The position numbers were made by a program, and so were the translations under genes. DNA of 64,000 nucleotides from NCBI RefSeq assembly GCF_031010195.1, contig NZ_JAUAMC010000007.1:223052-287051 (forward strand). Direction: 5' to 3'. Under the pieces are notes generated by a model, which searched no databases, was not told the DNA's origin, and worked only from the letters and a program-made list of their open reading frames with translations. This document shows, piece by piece, positions 1 through 8,866 of the stretch (the stretch's first letter is position 1; the number at the start of each line of letters is the position of its first letter). This DNA comes from Halomonas sp. SpR8. Its GTDB lineage: Bacteria; Pseudomonadota; Gammaproteobacteria; Pseudomonadales; Halomonadaceae.

Positions 1-584
1 TCGCGGGAGCGAATCTTCTCTTGCAGCGTTTCTACCGTATCGTCAGCGCTGACCTGCAGCTCGGCTTGAAGGACCACCGGCCCGCCATCAAGCTCTTCGG
101 TGACGAAATGAACGCTGCAACCGTGGTTGGTAACGCCATCGGCGAGAGCCCGGGCATGGGTGTTGAGCCCTTGATAATCCGGCAGCAGCGAAGGATGGAT
201 ATTCAGCATGCGACCGAGAAAGCGCTGCACAAAGCGAGGCGTTAAAATACGCATAAAGCCCGCCAATACAATCAAGTCGGGCTCGTGACGCTCAATGACT
301 TTGATCAAAGCGCCGTCATAGGCTTCACGGCTATCATATTCGCGATGGGGAAGAGCGACCGCTTCAATACCCGCTTCGTGAGCGCGCTTCAGGCCATAGG
401 CATCAGCGATATTGGAAATGACCGCCACAATTTCACCGCCGCCTAAACGGTCGTGGGACTGGGCATCAATCAGCGCTTGTAGATTACTGCCGCTGCCTGA
501 AATAAGCACCACGATGCGGCGGGCGCCGAGAGGCTCTGGGGTAACATCTTTAATGGTATCGCTTTGGTAGTCCATGTTGCTCAT
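1..584 (-). CDS. purN: Phosphoribosylglycinamide formyltransferase PurN (3' end cut off by window)
   Basis: PurN transfers a formyl group from 10-formyl-tetrahydrofolate to GAR, the third step of purine synthesis. About 194 codons are visible, and the C-terminus lies beyond the left edge. The reading frame shows the N-terminal [12 protein letters not shown] loop and the catalytic stretch [17 protein letters not shown], with its Asn-His pair and the downstream Asp in VTEELDGGP. The ATG at 584 overlaps the purM stop (ATGA), so it is translated by coupling to purM. A second in-frame ATG lies at 575. The purM-purN order is the usual one in this group. Confidence 0.95.
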   Translation of the reverse strand, partial: MSNMDYQSDTIKDVTPEPLGARRIVVLISGSGSNLQALIDAQSHDRLGGGEIVAVISNIADAYGLKRAHEAGIEAVALPHREYDSREAYDGALIKVIERHEPDLIVLAGFMRILTPRFVQRFLGRMLNIHPSLLPDYQGLNTHARALADGVTNHGCSVHFVTEELDGGPVVLQAELQVSADDTVETLQEKIRSR

Positions 585-1648
585 ACCGAGAGGTTCTCCA
601 GAATAACGGCTTCCTCTTGGCGCTTAACAATCTGACCCAAATGGTAGACAGATTCGCCCTCGGCTTCCAGGTGAGCCATTGCCTGCTCGGCCTGATGCTG
701 GGGCACTACGACCACCATGCCAATTCCGCAGTTCAACACGCGGTGCATTTCCGTTTCGTTGACATTGCCGTTGGCTTGTAACCAGTCAAACACCGCAGGG
801 CGCTGCCAACTGTTAATGTCGATATGCGCAGCGAGGTCATCGGGCAGCACGCGGGGAATGTTTTCTAGCAGCCCGCCGCCCGTAATGTGCGATAAAGCGT
901 GTACGGCAATATCGCTACTGCGCATTAAAGAGAGCAGTGATTTTACGTAGATACGCGTTGGTGCCATCAGCGCATCACCAAGAGGTTTACCCTGAATGTC
1001 GGTCGTTAAAGACGCGTTACTGACCTCGAGAATTTTACGAATCAGCGAGTAGCCGTTGGAGTGTGGTCCTGACGATGCCAACCCCAGTATTACATCTCCT
1101 GCGGCAACTTTGCTGCCATCTAAAATATCGGCTTTTTCAACCACACCCACACAAAAGCCTGCTAAATCGTAGTCGCTGCCTTCATACATGCCGGGCATTT
1201 CGGCGGTTTCGCCGCCCACAAGGGCACAGCCAGCCAGTTCGCAGCCGGCACCAATGCCGGTAACGACATCGGCAGCAATATCCACATCAAGCTTACCCGT
1301 GGCATAGTAGTCAAGGAACAGTAGCGGCTCGGCTCCGGCTACGATTAAATCGTTGACACACATGGCGACTAAATCAATACCAATGGTGTCGTGTTTGCCA
1401 AGGTCCATTGCGAGACGCAGTTTAGTGCCTACGCCGTCGGTACCCGAGACGAGAACGGGTTGTCGGTAACCTGCTGGGATTTCGCAAAGCGCGCCAAAAC
1501 CGCCTAATCCGCCCATTACTTCTGGGCGAGTCGTGCGTTTGGCAACGTGTTTAATGCGGTCAACCAAGGCGTTACCGGCATCAATATCGACGCCTGCGTC
1601 CTTATAGCTGAGGGAAGGAGTAGCCGAAGAAGAGGAGGTCTCGGTCAT
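581..1648 (-). CDS. purM: Phosphoribosylformylglycinamidine cyclo-ligase (AIR synthetase) PurM
   Basis: PurM closes FGAM to aminoimidazole ribotide with ATP, the fifth step of purine synthesis, in the cytoplasm. The protein has 355 aa, about ten more than E. coli PurM because of a short Ser/Thr-rich N-terminal extension. It carries the family landmarks [13 protein letters not shown] near residue 15, [10 protein letters not shown] near 70, the [14 protein letters not shown] stretch, and [14 protein letters not shown]. An AGGA ribosome site sits 6 nt upstream of the ATG. It is the first gene of the purM-purN pair and is divergent from the perM-hda pair. Confidence 0.97.
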   Translation of the reverse strand: MTETSSSSATPSLSYKDAGVDIDAGNALVDRIKHVAKRTTRPEVMGGLGGFGALCEIPAGYRQPVLVSGTDGVGTKLRLAMDLGKHDTIGIDLVAMCVNDLIVAGAEPLLFLDYYATGKLDVDIAADVVTGIGAGCELAGCALVGGETAEMPGMYEGSDYDLAGFCVGVVEKADILDGSKVAAGDVILGLASSGPHSNGYSLIRKILEVSNASLTTDIQGKPLGDALMAPTRIYVKSLLSLMRSSDIAVHALSHITGGGLLENIPRVLPDDLAAHIDINSWQRPAVFDWLQANGNVNETEMHRVLNCGIGMVVVVPQHQAEQAMAHLEAEGESVYHLGQIVKRQEEAVILENLSV

Positions 1649-1721
1649 GACAGATCCTGTGAGGCAAATAACGGTGCGGTAGTGCTGGCGACATGGCCAG
1701 TGCTGGGCTTAACTTCGGCTG

Positions 1722-1730
1722 ATTGTATCA
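1722..1730 (-). promoter_or_regulatory. Extended -10 promoter element for purM-purN
   Basis: On the minus strand the sequence TGATACAAT gives a TACAAT -10 hexamer with an upstream TG one base away, the extended -10 pattern. It lies about 75 nt before the purM ATG. No good -35 hexamer is seen 16-18 nt upstream, which fits an extended -10 promoter. Nothing was tested. Confidence 0.45.
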
Positions 1731-1891
1731 CCCAGCGGCTCGCGCCGCACCGCCGTCGGGCACGATGAAAAGCTTACGAGCGACTTTCGCTCATATGCGG
1801 CATAGTAGACATGAGTAGCAATAGTAGCGATGCGTAAAACAGTCGTAATAAGCGAATGTATGCGGATTAAATCCAAGGTTGAGAGGGAACT

Positions 1892-3019
1892 ATGCGGAAT
1901 TCTTGGTGGGGTATCCTGTTTCTGGTGGTGATTGGCGGTTTGATTTTTTTGTTAGATGCCGTATTGATGCCTTTTATTGCCGGGATGATTCTCGCTTACT
2001 TAGCCGACCCGTTGGCAGACCGGTTCCAACGCTGGGGCATGAACCGGCCCTTAGCGGTTAGCAGCGTGTTTTTGGTTCTGCTGTTAGTGCTTGTGGCGAG
2101 TTTATTGATATTGATACCGCTGTTGGTCCAGCAGTTGAAACAGCTGGGAGAGGCAATTCCCGGTATCTTCGCCTGGGTAGAAAATGTACTTGCCCCACAA
2201 GTAGAGGTCTGGACAGGTTACGACCTAACCGCGGAGTTAACCAATGTCCGTGAAACCCTGGTTGAAAACTGGCGAGACGCAGGCGGCTACTTAGCACAAG
2301 CGCTGGGGCAAATTGGTCGGTCGGGAATGGCGTTTGTATCCTGGATCACCTATGTCGCCTTGATTCCGGTCGTTACCTTCTATTTGCTTTTGGATTGGGA
2401 TCGGCTACTTGGCAATATCGCTAACTTAATACCACGCCATTGGGCGGACGATACCTTCCGCCTAGCTCGCCGCTGCGATGAAGTGTTGTCATCTTTTTTA
2501 CGTGGTCAGCTACTGGTGATGCTGTGTTTGGGAATTATCTACGCAGTTGGCCTGACGCTGATGGGGCTGAATTTTGGCCTGCTGATTGGCTTTGTATCCG
2601 GGTTGGTGAGTATCGTGCCGTTCTTGGGTTTTATTGTCGGCTTGGTCATTGCCTTGGTTGTCGCGCTTTTTCAGTACGCTACTTGGTGGGCGGTAGCTGG
2701 CGTTATTCTGGTATTCAGTATTGGACAAATGGCTGAAAGCGTCATTCTCCAGCCTAAACTGCTCGGTGATAAGATTGGTCTGCACCCCGTTGCAGTGATT
2801 TTTGCTGTTCTGGCAGGGGGCAACCTATTTGGATTAACGGGGGTGCTGCTGGCGCTTCCGATTGCAGCGGTCATCCTCGTGCTGCTTAAGGAAGTGAAAG
2901 TTCGCTATCAGGATAGCGAGCTTTACGATGAGCACAATGCTGATGATCAGACAATCATCGAGGTCAGTTCTTCGTATCATGATGAGCTGGGACATCGTGA
3001 TGAACGGGAGTCACCATGA
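1892..3019 (+). CDS. AI-2E/PerM family permease
   Basis: This 375-aa integral membrane protein of the AI-2E transporter (PerM/YdiK) superfamily has about eight hydrophobic segments. They are separated by a hydrophilic stretch near residues 100-150. The family's C-terminal block (GLLIGFVSGLVSIVPFLG, then the helix pair ending in a long cytoplasmic tail) is clear. Substrates of the family vary (autoinducer-2 export, Na+/H+ antiport in halophiles), so none is assigned. It starts after GAGAGGGAACT and its stop overlaps the hda start. The same permease-hda order next to purM-purN is known from pseudomonads. Confidence 0.85.
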   Translation: MRNSWWGILFLVVIGGLIFLLDAVLMPFIAGMILAYLADPLADRFQRWGMNRPLAVSSVFLVLLLVLVASLLILIPLLVQQLKQLGEAIPGIFAWVENVLAPQVEVWTGYDLTAELTNVRETLVENWRDAGGYLAQALGQIGRSGMAFVSWITYVALIPVVTFYLLLDWDRLLGNIANLIPRHWADDTFRLARRCDEVLSSFLRGQLLVMLCLGIIYAVGLTLMGLNFGLLIGFVSGLVSIVPFLGFIVGLVIALVVALFQYATWWAVAGVILVFSIGQMAESVILQPKLLGDKIGLHPVAVIFAVLAGGNLFGLTGVLLALPIAAVILVLLKEVKVRYQDSELYDEHNADDQTIIEVSSSYHDELGHRDERESP

Positions 3020-3723
3020 GCCGAATACCGGCACAGCTTCCTTTGGGAATTGGGCTGCGCGATGATGCAACCTTTGATAACTTTTACGTGGCGCGGTCAA
3101 ACGCGCCGCTGGTTGAGCACCTTACAAAGCAGTTAGCTTCAGGAGGGGAGCAGTTTTTATATCTATGGGGCGCACCAGGGGTTGGTCGAAGTCATTTGCT
3201 TCAGGCAGCATGTCACGCGGCGTCAGATGTTGATAAACGTGCACTTTATTTACCCTTGGCCGATTTGGGCCACTTTCCGCCGCTAATGCTGGAAGATATC
3301 GAGCGTCTGGATCTTGTCGCCATTGATGATCTGGAGTGTGTAATAGGGCGTAAGCGCTGGGAAGAGGCGCTGTTTCACGCTTTTAACCGGCTCAGAGATG
3401 CTGGCAAGAAGTTAGTGATTGTATCTAGCGTACCCCCACGGCAATTAGATGTGGTGTTGGCCGATTTAGCCTCGCGCTTAACGTGGGGCGTTACTTTTCA
3501 CGTCCATCCTTTAGATGACGACGATGAACGTCTAGCGGCTCTTAAATTACGAGCCAGCGTGCGGGGTTTGCAGTTACCGGATGATGTGGGGCGCTATATT
3601 TTGCATCGAGGTCCGCGCGAGTTAGGTGAATTGTGCCGCGCGGTAGAAACCCTAGATAAAGCCTCGCTAACTGCTAAGCGGAAACTGACCATTCCGTTTG
3701 TGAAATCTGCCCTTAATTGGTAA
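3016..3723 (+). CDS. hda: DnaA regulatory inactivator Hda
   Basis: Hda is a DnaA-like AAA+ protein that, bound to the beta sliding clamp, stimulates hydrolysis of DnaA-bound ATP after initiation (RIDA). The 235 aa match the usual length. An N-terminal clamp-binding motif (AQLPL, residues 6-10) is followed by Walker A GAPGVGRS at 52-59, Walker B-like VAIDDLECV near 95-105, and a C-terminal alpha-helical lid. There is no DnaA DNA-binding domain. Its ATG overlaps the permease stop (ATGA), which implies coupled translation. An intrinsic terminator follows. Confidence 0.93.
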   Translation: MSRIPAQLPLGIGLRDDATFDNFYVARSNAPLVEHLTKQLASGGEQFLYLWGAPGVGRSHLLQAACHAASDVDKRALYLPLADLGHFPPLMLEDIERLDLVAIDDLECVIGRKRWEEALFHAFNRLRDAGKKLVIVSSVPPRQLDVVLADLASRLTWGVTFHVHPLDDDDERLAALKLRASVRGLQLPDDVGRYILHRGPRELGELCRAVETLDKASLTAKRKLTIPFVKSALNW

Positions 3724-3780
3724 CGCTGGTTATGCGGCATCCCATTGTTAAGCAGTACAGGGTTAAGAAGCACAGACGCT

Positions 3781-3817
3781 AAAATGCCACCGTGGCTAGG
3801 GCCAACGGTGGCATTTT
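3781..3817. terminator. Bidirectional intrinsic terminator between hda and the phasin gene
   Basis: A perfect 13-bp stem (AAAATGCCACCGT / ACGGTGGCATTTT) with an 11-nt loop is flanked by A and T runs on both sides. It can end the hda transcript and the convergent phasin transcript. Confidence 0.9.
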
Positions 3818-3850
3818 GTACTACTTACCAGCTTACCCATTCAGTAGCGG

Positions 3851-4225
3851 TTAAGCAGTTTTGCTCATCTTGCTAGCGGCTGTTTGCGCCTGCTTGACGT
3901 TATCTTCAGTAATTTTCTGGCTTTTTTGAATAAAGTCTTGCTGTAGTGAAACGACTTTATCCGCATCGCCTTTGGCGCGCTCAGCCAGCTCTTTAGCGAC
4001 TTTCTGTTGACCTTCCATGTAGCTGCGAAGACCTTCAGCGTCTTTCACTTCCATCATTTGACGCATTTGCGCAATGCCGGTATCAACGTAGGCTTTGCTA
4101 GCATCCATTTGAGCGTTGATCATTTTTTCGCTGTAATCAATGCTCAATGCCATGTAGGCGCGTACGGGTGCCATGAACATATTGTCAAACTGCTGAGTCA
4201 TTTCGTTAGTATTTAAAGTGCGCAT
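3851..4225 (-). CDS. Phasin family protein
   Basis: This small, highly helical, amphipathic protein (124 aa from the chosen start) resembles PHA-granule-associated phasins (Phasin_2 type). It contains MFMAPVRAYMALSIDYSEK and a long coiled region rich in Ala, Gln and Lys. Phasins coat polyhydroxyalkanoate granules in the cytoplasm and set granule size. Two in-frame ATGs exist. A GGAGG motif lies only 2 nt before the first (4231) but 8 nt before the second (4225), so the second is preferred. It stands alone with its own promoter, convergent with hda. Confidence 0.85.
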   Translation of the reverse strand: MRTLNTNEMTQQFDNMFMAPVRAYMALSIDYSEKMINAQMDASKAYVDTGIAQMRQMMEVKDAEGLRSYMEGQQKVAKELAERAKGDADKVVSLQQDFIQKSQKITEDNVKQAQTAASKMSKTA

Positions 4226-4321
4226 CGTCATACCCTCCAGGGTTTCGTCTTGCCAAAAGCAGCTATCCTGAGGTTGGCGCTGCTTATTAATGAGTTAGCT
4301 TTTTAAGCTATCTTGCGGTGC

Positions 4322-4350
4322 AGCATAGCAAGTCTTTTTGTGCAGCGCAA
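4322..4350 (-). promoter_or_regulatory. Sigma-70 promoter of the phasin gene
   Basis: Read on the minus strand, TTGCGC (4350-4345) and TATGCT (4327-4322) are separated by 17 nt, about 95 nt upstream of the phasin start. The match to the sigma-70 consensus is good in both boxes. Inference only. Confidence 0.55.
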
Positions 4351-4458
4351 CATTTTCGTTTAGTGCATTGTAATGGCGGTGGTTAACACCCATAACGAAC
4401 GATATGGCGGTGCTGATCTCAAAGCCTTAACAGCCGCATTTTCAGAGGAGAGCAAGCA

Positions 4459-5835
4459 ATGGCAACACGTATGGAACGCGACAGCATGGGTGAGCTAGCA
4501 GTACCTGAGGATGCGCTTTACGGAGCGCAGACGCAGCGGGCAATTAATAACTTTCCTGTTTCTCATTCGCCCATGCCCCCGGCCTTTATACACGCGGTTG
4601 CTCGTATCAAACTAGCGGCCGCGCGTGCCAATCAAGCGTTAGGAGAGCTCGATAGTGCGCGGGGTGAAGCTATTCAAAAAGCCGCCCGTGAAGTACTAAC
4701 CGGCAAATACGACCAGCACTTCCCCATCGACGTATTTCAAACCGGTTCAGGCACCTCGACCAATATGAACGTTAATGAGGTATTGGCGACCTTAGCAAGC
4801 AGGGAGGGTGTAGACGTAACACCCAACGATCACGTCAATATGGGGCAGTCGAGTAATGATGTGATACCTACGGCAATTCATCTGTCAGCGGCCATCGCAG
4901 TGCATGAATCGCTGCGCCCAGCCCTTGTTCACCTGCGAGATACGGTTGATCAGCGTGCTAGCGAGCTAAGCCATGTGGTCAAAACAGGCCGCACACACTT
5001 AATGGACGCCATGCCGCTGCGAATGGATCAAGAGTTGGGCGCCTGGTCGAGCCAATTGAGCCAAGCGATTGAACGCTTCGATAGCACCATGAAAAGGCTT
5101 TGCCGTATAGCGCAGGGTGGAACGGCTGTAGGCACCGGTATAAATGCGCCCGCCGGATTTGCCGAGCGGGTGGCTCAAGAGCTAAGTGAGCAGACAGGGT
5201 TGATGTTCACTCCTAACGATAGTTTTTTTGCCAGCCTCTCTTCACAAGATGCCGCCGTAGAGCTTTCAGGGCAGTTAAAAGGTTTGGCGTGCGTGATTAT
5301 GAAAATTGCCAATGACCTGCGCTGGATGAACTCGGGTCCGCTGGCTGGGTTGGGGGAGATAGAGCTTGAGGCGCTTCAGCCCGGCAGCTCTATTATGCCT
5401 GGAAAAGTGAATCCGGTTATCCCCGAGTCGGCTGCTCAGTCGGCTGCGCAAGTCATTGGCTTGGATACGGCGATTACCGTTGCCGGGCAAAGCGGCAATT
5501 TTCAATTGAACGTGATGCTGCCCTTGGTGGCGTCCAATTTATTGACATCGATTAGTTTGATGAGCAATACCTCAAGGCTGCTTGCAGATAGGGCGATTGC
5601 GACCTTTAAGGTGCGGGAGGATAACCTAAAAGGCCCGCTCGCTAAGAACCCCATTTTGGTCACGGCGCTAAATGGCGTCATTGGTTATAACGCTGCTGCC
5701 ACCATTGCTAAAGAGGCCTATCAAGCAGGACGACCCATTATCGATGTCGCGGAGGAGAAGACCGAGCTTGATCGGGAAACGTTAGAGCGGCTACTCGATC
5801 CAGCCGTGTTAACCAAGGGAGGCATACCTGAGTAA
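4459..5835 (+). CDS. fumC: Class II fumarate hydratase FumC
   Basis: The enzyme is a homotetrameric, iron-independent fumarase that hydrates fumarate to L-malate in the TCA cycle. The 458 aa are close to E. coli FumC (467). The superfamily signature GSSIMPGKVNPV lies near residue 315, with TGSGTSTNMNVNEV near 98 and KTGRTHLMDAMP near 175. The absence of argininosuccinate-lyase or aspartase hallmarks favours fumarase. A strong GGAGAG ribosome site precedes the ATG. It is monocistronic, divergent from the phasin gene, and its 3' end faces the endonuclease-family gene. Confidence 0.93.
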   Translation: MATRMERDSMGELAVPEDALYGAQTQRAINNFPVSHSPMPPAFIHAVARIKLAAARANQALGELDSARGEAIQKAAREVLTGKYDQHFPIDVFQTGSGTSTNMNVNEVLATLASREGVDVTPNDHVNMGQSSNDVIPTAIHLSAAIAVHESLRPALVHLRDTVDQRASELSHVVKTGRTHLMDAMPLRMDQELGAWSSQLSQAIERFDSTMKRLCRIAQGGTAVGTGINAPAGFAERVAQELSEQTGLMFTPNDSFFASLSSQDAAVELSGQLKGLACVIMKIANDLRWMNSGPLAGLGEIELEALQPGSSIMPGKVNPVIPESAAQSAAQVIGLDTAITVAGQSGNFQLNVMLPLVASNLLTSISLMSNTSRLLADRAIATFKVREDNLKGPLAKNPILVTALNGVIGYNAAATIAKEAYQAGRPIIDVAEEKTELDRETLERLLDPAVLTKGGIPE

Positions 5836-5860
5836 CGCGGCGAGGTCAGATAGTTGGCGC

Positions 5861-6931
5861 TTAGGTTTCTTGCTGCTCGGTTTTGCCTTCCTGAATCGTT
5901 TCGCTAGCCTCGCTACGCTCCTCGGCATCGGCTTCGGGCGTTTCATGCTCGTCTTTGCGCGAGGGGCGATAGCATAAGGTGGCCAAAATAGGGAAATGAT
6001 CAGAGCCGAAATAGTTGAGCCGCTGCATGCCCACCAGGGTGAAGTGTTCGGTCACAAAGATGTGGTCCAGAGGCCAGCGCAACATGGGGTATTTGGCATG
6101 AAAGGTACTGTACAAGCCTCGCCCTTGACGAGGATCAAGCATACCGCCGATTCGGCAAAATAGCCGCGTAGTACGTGACCAGGCCACGTCATTGAGATCC
6201 CCGGCCACCAGCGTCGGCTGAGGGTCCTCGTGAATTTTTTTGCCCACCAATAACAGTTCGGCATCACGCCAAAGAGATTTCTCACTCTCACTGGGAGCCG
6301 GCGGGCGGGGATGAAGCGCATAAAAACGAATACTTTCACCGTTGGCAAGCGTTACCCGGGTATGGATGGACGGGATATCATCCTGAATTAGCCACTCCAC
6401 CGAGGTGTCCGTTAGTTCCAAATGTGAGTAGAGATGCATGCCGTAAAGATTGTCTAACGGGATTTTAACGCTATTGGGCCACTGCTCAGCCAGGGCGGGA
6501 TCTAACTGGCCTTGCCACCACTGATCAGACTCAAGCGTCAGCACGATGTCCGGCTTGTGCTGCTTGATCATATCGATCAGCGGCTGTGACTGGCGGTTGG
6601 GGGTTAGCACATTGGCAATAAGCAGCGTGATGGTTTTATTTGGGTCGTTACTCTCGGCGGACTGAACCTGTACCGGCCACAGCCGTGTCCAGGGCAGAAT
6701 GTAATAGCATTGAATGATTAACGTGATGCCTGCGGCGAGAAAAGCGCTCCATAGCCATGGGCCAGGCTCGACAAAGATGGCCGTGAGCACCCCGGTGATT
6801 AGCGCCAAGCTAGCGATTTGTAGGCGTGGAAATTCAAAACTGCGAATCCACCACCAGTGTAATTCGATGCGCGCAATGATCGTCGCTAACAGTAGTGCAA
6901 TGGCTATGCATCCTAGCAAAATGCCCAGCAT
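5861..6931 (-). CDS. Endonuclease/exonuclease/phosphatase family protein with N-terminal membrane anchor (YafD-like)
   Basis: The protein has 356 aa. Three hydrophobic segments (residues 1-85) are followed by an exonuclease III-like metal-dependent hydrolase domain (about 100-325). Visible motifs are LLIANVLTPNR, LTLESDQWW, the catalytic GDLNDVAW and the terminal SDHFPIL. The last 30 residues are a Glu-rich low-complexity tail. The family includes nucleases and lipid or sugar phosphatases, and the membrane anchor suggests an action facing or near the membrane. The substrate cannot be told from sequence. The ribosome site is AGGGAG. It is a single gene convergent with fumC. Confidence 0.8.
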   Translation of the reverse strand: MLGILLGCIAIALLLATIIARIELHWWWIRSFEFPRLQIASLALITGVLTAIFVEPGPWLWSAFLAAGITLIIQCYYILPWTRLWPVQVQSAESNDPNKTITLLIANVLTPNRQSQPLIDMIKQHKPDIVLTLESDQWWQGQLDPALAEQWPNSVKIPLDNLYGMHLYSHLELTDTSVEWLIQDDIPSIHTRVTLANGESIRFYALHPRPPAPSESEKSLWRDAELLLVGKKIHEDPQPTLVAGDLNDVAWSRTTRLFCRIGGMLDPRQGRGLYSTFHAKYPMLRWPLDHIFVTEHFTLVGMQRLNYFGSDHFPILATLCYRPSRKDEHETPEADAEERSEASETIQEGKTEQQET

Positions 6932-7067
6932 GGCTTATCTCCCTATAGATACCACCAAAACAGTGAAGCGCTTAGACTAGCGCTATAAGGATATAAGTGT
7001 CGAATTACCCGGCAATTTATAATCGTGTAGTTTCGCTAGCGAGAGAGGGTTTGCAAAGGAAAATAGC

Positions 7068-7095
7068 TTGCAATTCAGTGATGAGGGCGTAAAAT
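7068..7095 (+). promoter_or_regulatory. Promoter of the tRNA-Val pair
   Basis: TTGCAA (7068-7073) and TAAAAT (7090-7095) are separated by 16 nt. The following GC-rich ACGCATCCG is typical of a stringently controlled discriminator. The first tRNA begins 38 nt downstream. Confidence 0.6.
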
Positions 7096-7133
7096 ACGCA
7101 TCCGTTGCTAGGCATGCTTGCGAATAAAGAAAT

Positions 7134-7210
7134 AGGACCATAGCTCAGTTGGTTAGAGCGCCACGTTGACATCGTGGAGGTCGGCGGTTCAAATCCGCCT
7201 GGTCCTACCA
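7134..7210 (+). tRNA. tRNA-Val (anticodon GAC)
   Basis: This 77-nt cloverleaf has acceptor stem AGGACCA / TGGTCCT, D-arm AGCTCAGTTGGTTAGAGC, anticodon stem CCACG/CGTGG with GAC at 7168-7170, T-arm GGCGGTTCAAATCCGCC and an encoded CCA. It decodes GUC and GUU valine codons. It is the first of two identical copies. Confidence 0.97.
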
Positions 7211-7234
7211 GCCTTTAAGACAACACCTCTTTTT

Positions 7235-7311
7235 AGGACCATAGCTCAGTTGGTTAGAGCGCCACGTTGACATCGTGGAGGTCGGCGGTTCAAATCCGCC
7301 TGGTCCTACCA
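7235..7311 (+). tRNA. tRNA-Val (anticodon GAC), second identical copy
   Basis: It is identical over all 77 nt to the copy at 7134-7210. The anticodon GAC is at 7269-7271 and CCA is encoded. A 24-nt spacer separates the two, and one promoter upstream and one terminator downstream imply a single transcript. Confidence 0.97.
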
Positions 7312-7320
7312 GCTGTTATC

Positions 7321-7356
7321 AAAAACACCTCGGGTATTGCTGCCCGGGGTGTTTTT
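7321..7356 (+). terminator. Intrinsic terminator after the tRNA-Val operon
   Basis: The stem AAAAACACCTCGGG / CCCGGGGTGTTTTT (one G-T pair) ends in a T run, 10 nt after the second tRNA. The A-rich 5' arm could let it act on the opposite strand as well. Confidence 0.88.
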
Positions 7357-7377
7357 GTGTGGGGATTATTAAGATGC

Positions 7378-7851
7378 TCATCTAGAAGCAGGCAGATCGG
7401 TTTGTGCAATAAAAGTTGCCACCAACGATTCAATACCGGCTTGATCTTGTTCTGTGAAGCGCGATTGAAGAGGGCTATCCAAGTCGAGAACCCCCCATAA
7501 ATAGCCATTCACCACGATTGGAACCACCAGTTCGGAGCGGGAATTGGCATCACAGGCAATGTGGTCGGCCACGGCATGTACATCGTCTACTCGCTGGGTG
7601 GTTTGCTGACGCGCTGCGGCGCCGCATACGCCTTTACTAAAGGGAATAGGGTGGCAGGCAGGTTGCCCCTGGAATGGCCCTAAGCCCAGCATCTCTGGCT
7701 GGCGCTGAAGATAAAAACCGACCCAGTTGAGGTCGCTAATCTGCTGGTGAATAAAAGCGCAGGTTTGGGCGCTGTTAGTCAGCCAGTCCCGCGTGTCGAG
7801 TAGCGCTTCGAGCTGTCGATTGAGGAGGAGATAGTCAACACTGGTTTGCAT
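7378..7851 (-). CDS. msrC: Free methionine-(R)-sulfoxide reductase (GAF-domain fRMsr)
   Basis: This 157-aa single GAF-domain enzyme reduces free L-methionine-(R)-sulfoxide to methionine. The three cysteines of the family are present with the E. coli spacing: C66 (QGQPACHPI), C76 (KGVCGAA) and C100 (DHIACDANSRSE). An upstream in-frame start would add 15 residues. However, a GGAGC ribosome site 7 nt before the ATG at 7851 and the normal family N-terminus favour the shorter form. It lies downstream of metN-metI-metQ on the same strand, fitting a role in recovering oxidised methionine taken up by that transporter. Confidence 0.92.
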   Translation of the reverse strand: MQTSVDYLLLNRQLEALLDTRDWLTNSAQTCAFIHQQISDLNWVGFYLQRQPEMLGLGPFQGQPACHPIPFSKGVCGAAARQQTTQRVDDVHAVADHIACDANSRSELVVPIVVNGYLWGVLDLDSPLQSRFTEQDQAGIESLVATFIAQTDLPASR

Positions 7852-7877
7852 GGGATGCTCCGTTTCTACTAACGCAA

Positions 7878-7922
7878 CAGGCCGACACTTTTGCATGGCA
7901 GTTACCTATGCGTGTCGGCCTG
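7878..7922. other. Strong hairpin between metQ and the fRMsr gene
   Basis: An 11-bp perfect inverted repeat (CAGGCCGACAC / GTGTCGGCCTG) encloses a 23-nt loop that itself holds a GCAT/ATGC pair. No T run follows on either strand, so it is not a standard terminator. It may reduce read-through from metQ or stabilise the upstream mRNA. Confidence 0.7.
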
Positions 7923-7969
7923 ATGTTATTTAAGTATAGCTACTTCTAAGTTATAGCTACTTCGCGGTA

Positions 7970-8761
7970 TTACTCGGTCCAACCAGGAACGGCGGCACCT
8001 TTGAACAGTTCTTCGGCTTTTTCAATCACTTCGTCGCGCTGATAAGCGTCGACCAACTGGCGAATCTCTTCGCGCTCTTCATCACCACCACGCACGGCGA
8101 TCAGGTTGACGTAAGGGGACTCGGGACCCTCTTTGATCAACGCATCATCCAGACTTAAGCCTGCTGGCTGCGCGAATGTATTGTTGATGAACGCCATGTC
8201 GACATCGGGCAGTACGCGAGGAAGTTGAGCCGCTTCAATTTCGCGGAAGCGGAAGTCGCGAGGGTTTTCAGCGATGTCGATAGGGGTGGATTCGAGAAAT
8301 TCGGGATCGTTAAGGGTGATCAGGCCCTCGTTGTGCATCAAAATCAGCGCACGACCTTCGTTGGAAGGGTCGTTGGGTAGGGCGATTTGGGCACCGTCGG
8401 GCAGATCGTCAATGCTGTCGTATTTCTCGGAGTAGGCACCAATCGGGTAAACGAAGGTGTAGCCAGCAATGGCTAAGTCGTAGCCACGGTCTTCAACCAT
8501 CGACTGCAAGTAGGGTTCATGCTGATAAGCGTTGGCGTCTAGGCTGCCATCGGCCAGGGCGGCATTAGGGGTGACGTAATCGGTAAACTCTATGATTTCG
8601 ACATCCAGATCGTACTCTTCTTTAGCGATACGCGCCGCGACTTCCATTACTTCGGTTTCTGGGCCCGCCACGGTGCCCATTTTGATGCTACGCGTTTCAG
8701 CGTTAGCGACGTTAACCGCCAGGGCGAGCGCCGTAAGGCTACCAATAATCAGTTTTTGCAT
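7970..8761 (-). CDS. metQ: Methionine ABC transporter substrate-binding protein MetQ
   Basis: This periplasmic binding protein of the NlpA/MetQ family has 263 aa. A classic signal peptide (MQKLIIGSLTALALAVNVANA) precedes the mature chain. It includes KMGTVAGPETEVME, LDANAYQHEPYL and VDMAFINNTFAQPAGL, the ligand-binding Asn region. Unlike E. coli MetQ there is no lipobox cysteine, so it is predicted to be soluble in the periplasm. The start at 8761 is chosen for its GGAGAA ribosome site and intact signal peptide; an in-frame extension upstream lacks both. It is the third gene of the metNIQ operon. Confidence 0.93.
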   Translation of the reverse strand: MQKLIIGSLTALALAVNVANAETRSIKMGTVAGPETEVMEVAARIAKEEYDLDVEIIEFTDYVTPNAALADGSLDANAYQHEPYLQSMVEDRGYDLAIAGYTFVYPIGAYSEKYDSIDDLPDGAQIALPNDPSNEGRALILMHNEGLITLNDPEFLESTPIDIAENPRDFRFREIEAAQLPRVLPDVDMAFINNTFAQPAGLSLDDALIKEGPESPYVNLIAVRGGDEEREEIRQLVDAYQRDEVIEKAEELFKGAAVPGWTE

Positions 8762-8866
8762 GAAGGTTCTCCAATTGCGTTGAGCGTTAATGGTGCAATG
8801 ATGCGGCAATAAAAAACGGTTGTCTAATGCGATTTGGTTATATTGATTTATTGAGCTTTTAAACGA

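Noticed and set aside
7878..7922. Terminator between metQ and the fRMsr gene
   Set aside because: The strong stem lacks a following T run on the minus strand; a stabilising or attenuating hairpin is as likely.
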